A stretch of 64,000 nucleotides of DNA, from the NCBI GenBank assembly GCA_026545765.1, contig CM048841.1, positions 70,926,217 to 70,990,216 of the forward strand. Reading direction: 5' to 3'. A program made the position numbers and the translations under genes. The notes under the pieces were generated by a model that saw only the letters and a list, made by a program, of their open reading frames with translations, was not told the origin of the DNA and made no database searches. Shown here piece after piece: positions 11,823-23,014 of this stretch; the stretch's first letter is position 1; each line of letters starts with the position of its first letter. Source of the DNA: Plantago major (Eukaryota; Streptophyta; Magnoliopsida; Lamiales; Plantaginaceae).

Positions 11823-13247
11823 TGTTGGTCCAGATAACGGCAAAGTAAAAGACTTGAGGGAGGGGGTGAATAGTCTTTCAAAACTTTTTTCGATAAACAG
11901 AGTTTCTCAGAAACCTGGGGGTTTCTGATACTTAAATTCAGAGCGCGGAAGACTTTAGGATAGGTAAGTACAGAAATAATAAGTATGTGTGTGTGCTTTG
12001 CTGAAATGTAAATACAGAAAGGTAAATGACACAGCAAGTATAGTGGTATCTGGAGGTGGCGTAATCCTCCAACTAATCCACTTCGGTCTTTCTGAGACCT
12101 AGAATTCACTAGAACAAATAATTGAGTTCACCTTACAATAATCCTATTCTAAGATTCTTAAACAAATGGTTCCCAACCAATTGTTCCCCCTGAGTTATTC
12201 CCCAGCTCCTAGAGCTAAGTACTTCCTCTACTCAGATAACCTTGGAGTTATTCCTTGATTTCCCAAATCAAGTACTTCCTCTACTCCACGCCTTGATGGT
12301 GTTGGTTATAAGGTTTGTCAGAGAGGCTTCTCGTATAACTTTTCAGTTATGTTTTCAGAGAGCCTAATAAAACAAGACTACTTAATACACTTGTTCAGTG
12401 GATGGCAGTCTGCTCTTTACTAACCCAAGTAATTGATGTCCGTTCTGGAGAATGAGCTTCAGAAAGGGTATCTGATAGTTCAACTCTTTCACGAATAACA
12501 ATCTCTTGTTAAGGTTCAGGACAACTTAGAAGTACTAGTGATTCTTCAAGCAACAGAAAGCTTTCAGAAAGGGTATTAGAGTGCTTGAGAGAATACTTTG
12601 CTTGATGGTAAGTTTGCAAGATAGAGCGTTCTAAGGTATATTTCTCAGCATCTAAGTGTGTGATATATATAGATGAATTTGAGAGTTGTTGGAATGATAT
12701 CCGTTAGACACAATTCAAATTCAATCCATACTTATCTTGAAATGAGTACTCAGAAGTCCTTGTCTCATGTCTCAGAGAGGACTGTGCTTCAGCGGCTTTT
12801 CTGCCGATGCAATTAATGCACTTGTACTATTTCTTGTCCTGTAGTCTTCAACGGATACATGAGCCTTTCTGGTGGCTTGCATGCTCCATACTCATGATGT
12901 CATATGTCCAGAATCATATTTCAAAAGTAAGTAAATACACTTAAGAAAGGATTAAGGACATAGTCTTTCTGAGTTAGACTAAACCTTGATGTCTTCATAA
13001 ATCTTGTGCAATCTTCAGTCTTCTAATCTTCAGAAAAGCTCCATTTCTAGGATTGATCTTCATGGTCTTCTGGAAATAAAAATTACACTCAGAGACCTAT
13101 AATCCTAATACAAGATTTACTAGACTAATCATACTCAGTGATTTCCTCTTTTACAATGTTCAAGTGAACCAAGAGTACTTAATCACCTTTCTGGCTAAGA
13201 TAAGAACATGTGATGAGTGATCAAAATACTAACAGATATTCGTAACA
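11823..13247 (-). repeat. 5' LTR of element A
   Basis: This 1425-bp block begins TGTTGG and ends GTAACA on the + strand. It closely matches the two LTRs of element B. The insertion point is sharp: gypsy coding sequence starts at 13248. A candidate LTR TATA box (minus strand, CTATATATAT) is at 12663-12672 and is conserved in the B LTRs. The LTR contains many short CAGA/TCTG hairpins. Confidence 0.92.
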
Positions 13248-15091
13248 TGTTCCTTCTTGATGATATCGCAAGCAGATCCGGTACTAACAACTCCGGACCA
13301 GAAATCAAAGAAAAAGAAGAACAAAGGTTGGAACCTCAGGAGCTTACAGAAGACCTCCAAACCGAAAAACATCCTTCTGATGTCTGGACATTGGAAGTGG
13401 ATGGTTCCTCCACTGGAAGAGTGGGAGGGATTGGAATCTTTCTTAAGAGCCCTGATGGCGCGGAACTTGACTACGCGATATCCCTGGAATTCAAAGTTAC
13501 CAATAATGAGGCTAAGTATGAAGCATTGTTAGTCGGGCTACGCCTGGCCAAATCCCTGCAAGTCCGGAAGCTCAAAGCATACACGGACTCACAGCTAGTT
13601 GAAGCTCAATTTTCAGGAACTTTTGCCACAAAAGGTCCTTCGATGATCAAGTATCTTGAGCTGCTCAAGCAGGAAGCCGACCATTTTGGGGAATTTACCC
13701 TGGAAAAGTTTGACAGGGCCTGGAATGATAGAGCGGATGCTCTGGCAAAATACGCATCCGCAACGGCAGCTCTGGACACGAGGAGAGTAATCCTACTCAC
13801 TGTTACTGACTCATCCGTCATGAGTCTCAATTCAGCTGTCATGATAATTGACACAGGAAGAAACTGGATGACTGACATCTTTAACTATCTCAAGAACGGA
13901 TCTCTACCAGCTGATCCGAAGGAATCAAGGAGCGTGCAGTGCCGAGCGAACAGATACTTTATACTAGGAGAAGATTTGTATAAGAGATCTTTTACCGGGA
14001 CTCACTTGAGATGTTTGAGCCCGCAAGAAGCAAAGACTGTCCTAGAAGAGATACACAACAAAAGCTGCGGAAGTCATTCCGGGGGAAGAACTCTTGCCCA
14101 GAAAATCATACGACAAGGCTATTACTAGCCTAGCATTGATAAAGATTCCGCCGATCACGCTCGAAAGTGCCCTGATTGCCAATACTATGCGAACATTCCA
14201 CATCGTCCGACGCATCCTATGATTCCGTCAATCATAGCGTGTCCATTTGATTAGTGGGGCATTGATATTGTCGGACCGTTCCCGAGGGGCACTCAACAGA
14301 AGAAGTTCCTGATTGTGGCCGTGGAATATTTCACCAAATGGGTAGAAGCGGAAGCTGTGGCAACCATTACAGAGAGTCGAGTGCGGACCTTCATCTGGAA
14401 GAACATCATTTGCCGCTTTGGCCTGCCCAGAGTTCTTGTCTCGGAAAATGGTGCCCATTTTTCAGGCAATAGGCTCAAGGAATGACTGGCGTCCTTCAAA
14501 ATCGAACAACGTTTCACATCTGTTGGATATCGGCAAGCTAATGGACAAGCTGAGTCCACAAACAAGACAATAGTCAAGATCCTGGAAAAGCGGTTGAGAA
14601 CTTCTCAAGAAAGCTGGGCGGACGACCTGGATGGCGTGCTATGGGCTCAACGCACCACTGCACGGACCACGACCAAAGAAACTCCATTTGCCTTGGTATA
14701 TGGCTCCGAAGCAGTTATACCAGCCGAAATTGATGTTGAGACTATGAGGGTCCAAGAGTTCGATGATTTTGCCAATCGTGAAGCTCAGATATTCGACCTG
14801 GACATGCTGGAACATAAAAGAACTGAAGCACTGGCTAATATCCATAGGTATCAAGCAACTGCTGCCCGAACCTACAACAGGAATGTTCTAGCAAATAACT
14901 TGCAGGTCCGAGACCTAGTGCTTCGCCGGGCTAACATTTTGAACAATGTTAGAAAACTTGAGCCCAAATGGGAAGGACCCTACAAGATTGTCGGAGCAAG
15001 AGTGAATGGGAGTTATGAATTGGAAGATGAGTGCGGACACCCACTCAAGCGTACATGGAATGCTAGAAACCTTCAAAAGTTTTACGCATAG
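13248..15091 (+). pseudogene. Gypsy (Tat) pol: RNase H and integrase, three stop codons
   Basis: One reading frame runs to a TAG at 15089-15091, interrupted by TAG 14126-14128, TAG 14252-14254 and TGA 14483-14485. RNase H keeps its acidic residues: the VDGSS Asp, NNEAKYEAL Glu, TDSQLV Asp and DRADALA Asp. The integrase zinc-binding region (HNKSCGSHSGGRTL, then CPDCQ) and catalytic core follow. The core has WGIDIVGPFP (Asp) and GQAESTNKT (Glu), but the middle motif is SENGAHF where SDNG is expected, so one catalytic Asp is replaced by Glu. The C-terminal region (VLRRANILNN..WEGPYKI) is the usual gypsy integrase tail. The apparent ATG upstream at 13217 lies in the element A LTR and is not relevant. 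Confidence 0.85.
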
Positions 15092-16163
15092 TGATGGTTA
15101 TGCGAATCTCCGTCAAGTCGTTTGGTTATTTTAGATTCCAACTATCTATTACACGGAACTCCGTCAGTTCTGTTTTTTGTTAATCCTTTTGTCATTGGCC
15201 ATATAGCCCGCAAGTTTCCGGCAAATCAATACAACTTCTATCTTTCACTTCGTGCATCTGAGATTTAACGTTCAATTGACAAGAAAGGGCAAGCAATGAG
15301 TTTTATTCATAGCTGAAATGAATTGTACATAATGTTGTCTTTACAGTCTACTATCTCGGATCTTTATCCGGATCTACAGATGCAATACATAATCTATAAA
15401 GAAAGTCTCCGGAGATACATCATCTCCCGTCAAGGCTATTCCCCTGTCAGGAAAAGCTTTTTCCATATCAATCGGAAAGTATAGTTTCCGTGGAAACCAG
15501 GGACCTGATCTACCTGCACAAGGAAAAATGGTTAAACATGACAGAATCTTTCATGATATCACCATACCATGGTAATGTAGATCCAGTGTCCGGGGAGAAG
15601 TAAGTACCAACAAACAATGATATATACAAGTCGAAACGACTGAGATCTCTGCCTAACCATCTTTAGAGACTCCAACTCTCTTGAAATCAGGCTCTAGAGT
15701 AGGATTGGAAGAAAAGAGAAGAAGTCAGGCTTTAATAGTTTACTTCGAGCATCAGAGATAGAAAAAGAAGAATTTGGAATCAATTTACACGGTTTTGGTA
15801 CTGGGGTCATGTCTTTTTATAGAACACTCTAACCAATCAGCGTCCGCCACGCTAGCAGATTGACGTCAGCAATGGGCTTGAGTCACCCGTTTGGGTTGAA
15901 CAGTGTTGGGTCAGTTTAGTTATCCAACCAAACCCAAACAAGCCCCTCAACCACGTCCGAGTTTGTATTTGTTTGTCATCTTACAAGGATATGCGCGCCT
16001 ATACAATCCGACGAAGTACGAATAAGAAAAAGGTGGCGATCTCATCTGATGAAAAGTAGTTCGAATTTTATAGACAAAATTATCCGAGCATATACACACG
16101 GAAGGTACAATCTGTCAGGGTCTGAGGACCATACACACTTCTACGGGGCATACCCCGCCTTGT
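15092..16163 (+). other. Gypsy post-pol non-coding stretch
   Basis: No convincing coding region is seen on either strand. A possible TATA sequence (CTTTTTATAGAAC) is near 15810. The stretch continues the gypsy element towards its antisense genes. Confidence 0.45.
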
Positions 16164-16167
16164 TCCT

Positions 16168-16476
16168 TCACCAGATTCCGGAAGTTGAGCCTTGGGACTC
16201 CGAGCCACCGCTTTGAGCCTGACGATCTCGAGCCTGAAGAGCTTGCTGCTGTATTTGGATCCTCCTACGGATCATCTTCAGCGTCCGCTCCCTTTCTTCA
16301 TCAGCTAACCTCCTGGCTATCCCCGGACATAGAGGGGGGTCGCCTTCAAAATCAAGAATGATTGGGTCATCAGCGGTCCCTCTACTCGGATAAATCGGTG
16401 GATGCATGTGCCCACAAGCAAAATTTACCCAATGTTGATATTCCTCGTCATCAGATTCCGACATCCTGGAGAACAC
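16168..16476 (-). CDS. Small antisense ORF of the gypsy element, function unknown
   Basis: This is a 102-codon reading frame opposite to gypsy pol. The first ATG is at 16474-16476 and a second is at 16462-16464. The product is acidic near the N-terminus (SESDDEEYQHWVNFACGHMH), has a Pro-rich centre, and ends in an Arg/Gln-rich helix (RRRIQIQQQALQARDRQAQ). A TATA box (CTATAAATAAG, minus strand, 16560-16570) lies about 90 bp upstream. I do not recognise the family. It sits downstream of the larger antisense gene, in the same orientation. Because it is open with a nearby promoter motif while its neighbours are broken, it may be real, but chance cannot be excluded. Confidence 0.45.
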   Translation of the reverse strand: MFSRMSESDDEEYQHWVNFACGHMHPPIYPSRGTADDPIILDFEGDPPLCPGIARRLADEERERTLKMIRRRIQIQQQALQARDRQAQSGGSESQGSTSGIW

Positions 16477-16559
16477 CGGCTTTTTTAGAAGGTTGAAGGT
16501 GCTAAATAGGGAAAGATTGGTGAAAAGTAAAACAGTAAGAAAGGAGGATTTACCATAGT

Positions 16560-16570
16560 CTTATTTATAG
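16560..16570 (-). promoter_or_regulatory. TATA box before the small antisense ORF
   Basis: The minus strand reads CTATAAATAAG, about 90 bp before the ATG at 16476. This is a consensus plant TATA box. Confidence 0.45.
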
Positions 16571-16983
16571 TAGCGATGGATCTTTGCGATCACGCCATGT
16601 GTCACTCATCCGACGACTGGGAAGATGAAAAGACGCAGCAATAAAGACTGTTTCACCTTCCTCCTTCTAGAAGAATTACGCATCCCAAAAAATGAACGGT
16701 CCGAGGATCGGAAAGATGATGGTTTGATTTCTACATCAGACGCCATCAACAGAGATCCGTGTTCTCAAAAGATGTGTATTTTATGAGCAACAAACAGAAG
16801 GAAGCAAAGAAGATAGCAAGTAGTGATTCAAAAGTAAGGGAAGCATAGCTCCACGGATAATTACTACAACTGAGAAGAGATAAAAGCATTGTACATGGCG
16901 ACATTCCGCGCAATCAAAGGATAACAAATTCGACATGAAGATTCAACAAGTACAGAATTTTCACGGGGCATACCCCGGACTTC

Positions 16984-19822
16984 TCACTGGGGGGCAGCTT
17001 GGCTCGGGCCCGCTTCACCGGTTTGAGGCAGATTGACGGGAGGCGTGTTGGCGGCGACTTGCGCGGCAAGAGATTCAGTGACCTCGAACAAGTTGAAATC
17101 CGCATCGAGACTAACGACCTGAGAAGGCAGGAAGTACCAGTCCCTCAGGAAAGCCCGGTAGTTATCAAAAGGTACAAAGCATACCTTTTGGAGGGCGTCG
17201 GGTACACACCTTGGAAGGAAGGGTCTACCATTTTGGATCTCGATCTCACCCTCCTCGGTGACTAACTCTGCAAACTCGCACGCGGCCAACCGTTCGTCCG
17301 AGACATTGTCCACAGGGACCTCCACACCATTAGCATCCGCAGAAGGGATCAACCCTTCCGCCTTCCAGTCAAAGCTCTGCGGAAGTAGGCCCTTGGACTG
17401 CAGCTAGCCGATAGCGGATGAAAACCCATCTAGGCGGGAGGCATTGGACTTGTCCGCCATGAAGAACTTGAAAGAATCCGAGTTCATAAAGTCACGACAA
17501 GCCTGAAGGCGGGCATATTGGAGGCCCCCGAGCAGGATATCCTTTGAGTCCAGGAAGGCCTTCATCGACCTACTGACAAAATTTTCCTACCATTCCAAGT
17601 CCGCCTTGATCTCTTCCCAGCTTGCCTTCAGCTTATGGAACTTCACTTCATTTTCTTTCAGCTGCATTTCCATCTGCTTCCCCTTCTCCGCCTTGTCCGC
17701 GGAAGTGGCTACGGCCTTGTGCAGATCCTCCTCAATAGTAGCACGTTCGCCGACCTTCCACTGTATGGCTCTGACGAAACATCCGAGCTGCAAGAGGTCC
17801 GCATGGATATAAGTTATATTTTTATTATACTAAGAACAAGCCAAGGAAACCATGGGAGAGTTACTTACCCGCTGGTATAGCTCGTCAAGCCCTCCGACCC
17901 GCTCCACCTCAGGGAGTCCACGGGCCCACTCATACTCCTTATCGAGAGCAGCTTGGTCAACAGGCAGTTAAGCGGACAGTTGCTGCCTCTTAGTTGCAAG
18001 GGAAGCCTCCGAGGTTGCTCCCCTCTTGCGCCCCGAGGTTATGGTGTCCCGCATCAACACTTCCCGCTGGGGTGCGGGTGGCTTAGAGGCAGTGGCGCTC
18101 CGAATGGCAGGACCTTTGCCCTTGTCGGGCACCACCAAGGCCTGTGGATCTTCTCCGGCCTTGTTCCACCTTTCCTCCTCTGCAGCAAACACCGCCGCAT
18201 TTTTCGGATCCGACATCGGAAGACCCGCGGATGTGTTGATGATTTTGGTCCTCTGACCAGCGGCGACCTCCAGGGCTTGCTGTTCCCTCTGCAACTTTTT
18301 CTTTTCACGGAGCGTCGACATGATGTACTCGAACCAGTGAGCTGCGCAATGAAATAAAGGCGTCAGATACGGACATATAAAGGAAGGATTACCAGAATTG
18401 CGGAAATACATGATCAAGACAGAGCACTCCAAAGAAAGAAGAGCACAAATCCGAAAGTTAAAAATCCTTACTGAAGTCCGTCTTCCCTCCAACTTCCACG
18501 GCGTCTGTCAGTCCACACAAGTAAGGCAGCGGCTGACAGATCAATCCGTGGAACAGGTAAGTAGGTGGGTTATTCTTCTTGTGGATTGCCGCCACCCACG
18601 GAGCCACGTTCTTCGGAAGGGGGCGCCAGTCCGGGATAGTCTCCCTTAAGAACTTTGTCGGCAGACCCCATTGTTCTCGTTGCCTCTCGGACATCCCCGG
18701 TTTCAGGGCCATCCGAACAAAAATATACTTATCCCACCACTTCGACCCCAAGGAAGAAATGGAGTCGGAAATGAAGTTGTAGGGTTTTCTAGCTACAAAA
18801 GTATAAAACAGGGGATTGCCCGGACTAAAGGTAACATGGAAAAGCTGCCTAAAGTTCTCGAAATTCACCGGCTGCCCCTTCTTTTTACAAAAAATGACTA
18901 AGCAAATGAGGTTACCCAAAGACTTTGGGATAACCTGACTCGGACCGATCCCGATGTGGTTCAAGATATGCTTTATCTCTGGTGCAATAGGGACCTTCCA
19001 TCCACAGGCGAAAGCTACCTCATGCACGCACATGTACCCGGCGGGCGGATTGTAAAATGCATGTCCGAGCTCGAGCACCATGATTTCAACAGACTCAGGA
19101 ATCTCCCACTTCCGCCTCCACTCTGGAATGTCCTCCGCCTTAACCTTCGACGGACAAGTAGGGAGAAGCCCGTCCGTATTTAACTCTCCAAATTCATCTG
19201 CTATCACAACAGCGGACGCACGACGGGGGAATTTGATTCTCGTGGCCTTTGCACCGCGTCCCTCTACTAACGAAAGATTGGGTTGAGCGGACGCAGCAGG
19301 ATGTAACGCAATCCGACGACTAGCGCATCTCCCCGGGCGAGCGACTGGAGAACCTTCCTCTCCTTCCTCCTCCTCACCTTCTTCTTCTTCACCATCTTCC
19401 TCCTCCTCCTCGCCACCTTCGGGTCTCCCGGAAGTGCTCGGGTTGGACGGACCTGTTTCTGCCACAACACGGTCCTCTTCCCCAGCCTCGAACATTTCCA
19501 CTTCGTTGGCCTCCCGACCACTGTCGCCTTCCCGCTCAATCTGAGGTTCATTCGGATCAACTGACGTTCCAACACCACCTATAGTCTGAGATTGGACTAG
19601 TGACCTAGTCCTAGCAACATCTCCCTGGCCCACTGCTACGTCAGGCTGAGTTTCTGCAGCACCACGGACTCTTTGTCCAGCGTCAGAGTCCCTAGAAGAC
19701 ACAAGGTCCACGACCAGAAAATCTCCTACGGGCATGGTTAAGTTCACGGACTCAGTCACCGAGTTTACTCCATCATGGTAACCTTGAGCCTCGTGTTAGT
19801 TCTGACTATCGCTCCCGGACAT
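16984..19822 (-). pseudogene. Three-exon antisense additional ORF of the Tat element
   Basis: Exon 1 is 18472-19822, exon 2 is 17869-18341 and exon 3 is 16984-17787. The GT-AG borders keep frame throughout (1351+473+804 nt). The protein begins with an acidic, Glu-rich linker (run of Glu/Gly near 19400). It then has a globular region (RKWEIPESVEIMVLELGHAF, HVTFSPGNPLFYTF, EQWGLPTKFLRETIPDWRPL), a Lys-rich helix at the exon 2 start, and a coiled-coil in exon 3. Such antisense genes are known in Tat-lineage elements but have no proven function; the globular part resembles plant transposon-associated proteins. Premature stops are at 19796-19798, 17968-17970, 17587-17589 and 17404-17406, so this copy is dead. 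A minus-strand TATA box lies at 20510-20517. Confidence 0.75.
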
Positions 19823-20509
19823 CCTAGGGCAGAAGGAAATGAGTCAGAAACGATAGTTGTGATTGTCCGAGAGTTCATTTAGATGCCTTATTAAGTCAAG
19901 CGATCCGACGAAGTTCTACTGTTACCAGACTTTCTGCATGAAGTGAAGTTTCAACACTATGGGCACTAACCACGGCACACAGGGACGTGCCATCGGCACT
20001 ATTGTCTACCCTACCCGGCACGTTAACAGGGACAATTTACGAAAGACCGTGTGCCAATCGGCACCAACACATCACCAAATAAGCATGCATAATCAAGTTT
20101 TGGTTACAGTGGGCGTGACGTACGAGGCAAATCAACAGGTTACCGGTAAAGGAAATTAGCACGCTAAAGCACAAAGGATAAGTAGTCCAAATAAGCACGC
20201 TGCAGAAGCCTATCACTAGCAACATTTGCAACCACAGAATCAACAATTGGATATTTAAGCAAGGCAAAAACATACAAGCATGCAGCAAGCATATCGCGAA
20301 AATGAAAAACCTTAGGAGGAATTGAGGCGTACTTACTTGACAAAGTTGACTTGATAAGCTTGAACGGACGACGAAGCCTTGCTAGCTCTCCGAAGGTACG
20401 AATCTGAGGTGGAAATTCCAAGATTTTGCGAATTTTAGTTGCTCGGATTGCTTTATAGTCGCTCTGAGTTTCGATGTGGCTAAAGTGTGAAAGTGACTGA
20501 TGGGCTGAC

Positions 20510-20517
20510 TATTTATA
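20510..20517 (-). promoter_or_regulatory. TATA box upstream of the antisense gene
   Basis: The minus strand reads CCTTATAAATAGTC, about 690 bp before the ATG at 19822. A good splice donor (AAGTAAGTA, minus, near 20330) lies between, so a 5' UTR intron is possible. Confidence 0.4.
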
Positions 20518-20868
20518 AGGGCAATTTGCGGAAAGCCAAGAGTCACATTGCCTGGATTCGAACCCCAGCCGTTGATCTTTTTCAATCCAACGGTTGTGCC
20601 GGTTCGCAAGTGGATAGCTAACAGTGCATCGCATTTAATGCTCAACAGAAGCGTCACATCAATTGGGTTAAAAGTCCCAACCGTTGATATCTTTCCAATC
20701 CAACGGTCGCATCGCTTTCCCCGGGATCTTTCCCCGTGGGCCGGACAGACAACTCATTGGGCCTCTTTGATTTACGGATCAGCAGCCCAGAAGGACCATT
20801 TCACATAAATGATAGCGGATCAGCGCTACACTCTTCTTTACAGTCTTCCTACTTCTTCCTCGAGTAAA

Positions 20869-20873
20869 CTATA

Positions 20874-20907
<34 letters not shown>

Positions 20908-20909
20908 TT
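20869..20909. repeat. (AT)n followed by poly-T
   Basis: About 11 AT dinucleotides run straight into about 19 T. It is a simple sequence repeat inside the gypsy 3' region. Confidence 0.9.
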
Positions 20910-21111
20910 CTATCGAGCCATTATAAAACCTTAGAGTAGAAAAGAAGGGGGGAGAGATATATTGAATTCCTAAGAACACGGACGACAGAGCTCGACAAAA
21001 AGGATTTTTTCCTTTTTCAGTTAACGATTCGGACACGCTCCACAACACACTTGTTCTTTTCATAGTTACCAACTATCTTCTACTAAGATACTTGGAAACT
21101 AGGGGGACATA

Positions 21112-21901
21112 TGTTGATACGGACATGTGTCCAATCCGTTAAGGGCGCCATAGAGCGTGTCCTAAAACGCATCAAGGCTGAGATAGCCTATTCATTGCTA
21201 GTCCGACCTTCGAATGGTCCGACATAAAGGAAACCATCTCAGGTCAACTAGTATTTACAAGTCAGCACGCCATTTCAGCTAGGTCCGACCAAGCTAGATG
21301 GATGACTTCCAAACCTGACAAAAGGTCACATGGACCTTCCAAGTACCACGAATTGTCAGTCCTGAGATGCTAAACGGACCGGACGAGAGAATCTCGGACG
21401 CCACCATCACAGTAAGACCAAACGTATATAACAGAACCAATGAGATACTTCCGTGGAACTCTAGGTATGGACACCTTGAGTTACCTAAGGCCAGATCAAC
21501 CAAGCATACAGATCTACCCCAGGAACTTATACGGACCCAACATGCGGAACAGTACTCTCAGATGGAAAGGTCCAAACTACCCTCCCTGGCCCATTGATTA
21601 GTATTGGATTACTGTTCACTAATGGGCCATGGGCCAAAGGTAGCATTGGTGTCCAAATCTGAAGCATACGCTTGGCATCATCTTATGAGCAATCTCATAA
21701 GATACGATAACTATAAGTATAGCACAAGGTCCAAGACCTTTAAAAAGGTGAGAATCCCTAAGTCGATTCCTAAGTCATAATTCCTCATAACTATTACATT
21801 GAGAGCTTCCAACTCTCTCTTGAGTAAAGTCTCTTACCGGATTGACATAGGCAATCCGGGTAACCCATTCTAACCCCCCCCCCCCCCACTTAGTCCTTTC
21901 A
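21112..21901 (+). repeat. 3' LTR of the Tat element
   Basis: It starts TGTTGATACGG directly after a purine tract (AAACTAGGGGGACATA). It contains a promoter-like CCTTTAAAAAGG near 21740 and a 15-base C run near 21877. The end is placed at CTTTCA (21896-21901) because kinase-coding sequence is recognisable from about 21930. No second copy of the LTR is in the window to confirm the borders. Confidence 0.6.
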
Positions 21902-22229
21902 GGTATTCAAGCTCGGGCCAGTCTTGCTTCGGACTTCAAGTAGGAGGTGGATCCTAGATTAGGTTACTTGTAATAGTTTAGTTAGTGTTCGAGCGTTTAT
22001 CGGGGAACCTACAATAACCATGATGTTGCAGTGAAGCTATTGGACTAGGGAGAGGAGGATATGTCCACAACCGCTCAGAATGTTGCATTTCTGGCATCGT
22101 TTGAGCGGGAGGTCACGGTTTGGAACAAGCTCGACACCCAAATGTTACCAGATTTATCGGTGCTTCCTTGGGCACTTCACAATTGAAAATACCTAACAAA
22201 AAACCTTCTAAGGGTTACACGCACGTCGC
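21902..22229 (+). pseudogene. Raf-like protein kinase pseudogene, N-terminal part
   Basis: The translation reads WEVDPR-like text, then VYRGTYNNHDVAVKLLD, GEEDMSTTAQN, FEREVTVWNKLD and, after a one-base deletion near 22135, FIGASLGTSQLKIPNKKPS. This is the kinase N-lobe of the plant Raf-like MAPKKK group near Arabidopsis At3g01490/At5g50000. The ATP-binding Lys (VAVK) is present. Two Trp codons are now TAG (21941-21943 and 22046-22048), and bases are missing from the glycine loop. The sequence stops at copia element C and resumes at 28487. No intron is visible in either part, so a processed gene copy is possible. Confidence 0.85.
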
Positions 22230-22914
22230 TGTTGGAATTTTGAAGAAAACCAACTAGTAAATAATGCCTTGTGGGGTATATTTACATGGAGACCGTTTCT
22301 TAATTATTGGGACTTGGGTGCGAGCAGGCACATGCGACCTGTGTACACGAATGCCGGACCGAAATAGGCACAAGCGGCTAGCCCGTTCGAGCCAACGTTT
22401 TGCTACCGGTCTGGGTGATCCTTCCAGAAGTTTTGTTTTAAATTCAAGTTTTGTAACTGTTGAGGAGTTACAACGGCACTATTTCAGATTTGATCTTGTA
22501 ATCAAATCTGGCATTTGTTGCTGACTGTTACAGAATTGAAACAAATGAGCTGTTACATTTGTTCCTCAGCTATATAATGGTCTCAAAATCAGTAAGAAGA
22601 GACACACCAAATAAGCCATTCTCTTCTGCTTCTTACTGTTCTTTCTCCTTCCCTGATTTTGCATAAGCCGAGCATCCGTTTCAATTCGACGGAAATTTCT
22701 AGCTTGTGCGGCTAGTAATTTTAGTTAATCGTTGTATCCTGGGCGGCAAATGCTCGACGTCTCAAGCACCATAGGTGAGAGGGCATATTTGCTTTAAGGA
22801 ATCTGTGCGAGCACAGACCTCGATTCTTGTTGATTGAGGGCGGTTTGAATCAATCTGTCTACTTTCTTTTATACTTATTTGTATATCTTTGAATTTGTTT
22901 TAATATGGATAACA
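22230..22914 (+). repeat. 5' LTR of element C (internally deleted)
   Basis: It is 685 bp against 935 bp for the 3' LTR. The difference is mainly one deletion joining CTTAATTATT to GGGACTTGGG, which removes upstream LTR sequence present at about 27629-27897. The TATA-like CTATATAATGG remains at 22569. Confidence 0.88.
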
Positions 22915-23014
22915 AGCTTAAGGCAAATATCGTATTTTCTCTGATCTATTGATTTGAGAATTTTAACCACTATTAATTCAAAGATATTAACTTGCTCTAT
23001 TTTCTTCCATAGAA

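Larger units (their letters stand above)
1..13247 (-). mobile_element. SIRE-type Ty1/copia retrotransposon A (3' end off window)
   Basis: The element reads right to left: 5' LTR (11823-13247), primer-binding site, gag, protease-integrase-reverse transcriptase-RNase H, then a long accessory gene that runs off the left edge. The copia gene order (integrase before reverse transcriptase) and the wording of the pol proteins fit the SIRE/Sirevirus lineage, as does the accessory ORF after pol. It matches element B (29422-44777) along its length. By comparison with B, about 2.6 kb including the 3' LTR should lie beyond position 1. It interrupts a Tat-type gypsy element: gypsy pol resumes in frame directly at 13248. 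Coding regions hold stops and frameshifts, so it is probably not autonomous. Confidence 0.88.
13248..21901 (+). mobile_element. Tat-lineage Ty3/gypsy retrotransposon, 3' portion
   Basis: The remaining part holds RNase H-like and integrase domains, a long post-pol region with antisense genes, a purine-rich tract (21091-21111) and a 3' LTR (21112-about 21901). A plant-type RNase H followed by integrase, plus antisense additional ORFs downstream of pol, is the known Tat/Ogre/Retand layout. The 5' half must lie left of element A, off the window. Kinase sequence begins just after the LTR, so the element inserted into the kinase gene. The right LTR border is judged from that homology and is good to about 30 bp. 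Confidence 0.78.

Noticed and set aside
13217-13256. Apparent ATG-initiated start of the gypsy RNase H frame
   Set aside because: These codons lie in the LTR of element A and across the insertion junction at 13247/13248; the gypsy reading frame only continues through by chance.
21870-21890. C run as an assembly gap or error
   Set aside because: A 15-base C run can be real in an LTR; its exact length is uncertain but nothing else suggests a misassembly.
22061-22183. A short open frame (MSTTAQNVAFLASFEREVTV) first taken as the start of a second gypsy gag after an LTR
   Set aside because: In context it is the N-lobe of a Raf-like kinase: the text before it (VYRGTYNNHDVAVKLLD) and after a one-base shift (FIGASLGTSQLKIPNK) completes the kinase.
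22915-22960. Primer-binding site of copia C
   Set aside because: The sequence after the left LTR does not match the end of initiator Met-tRNA or an internal half-tRNA that I can recognise.
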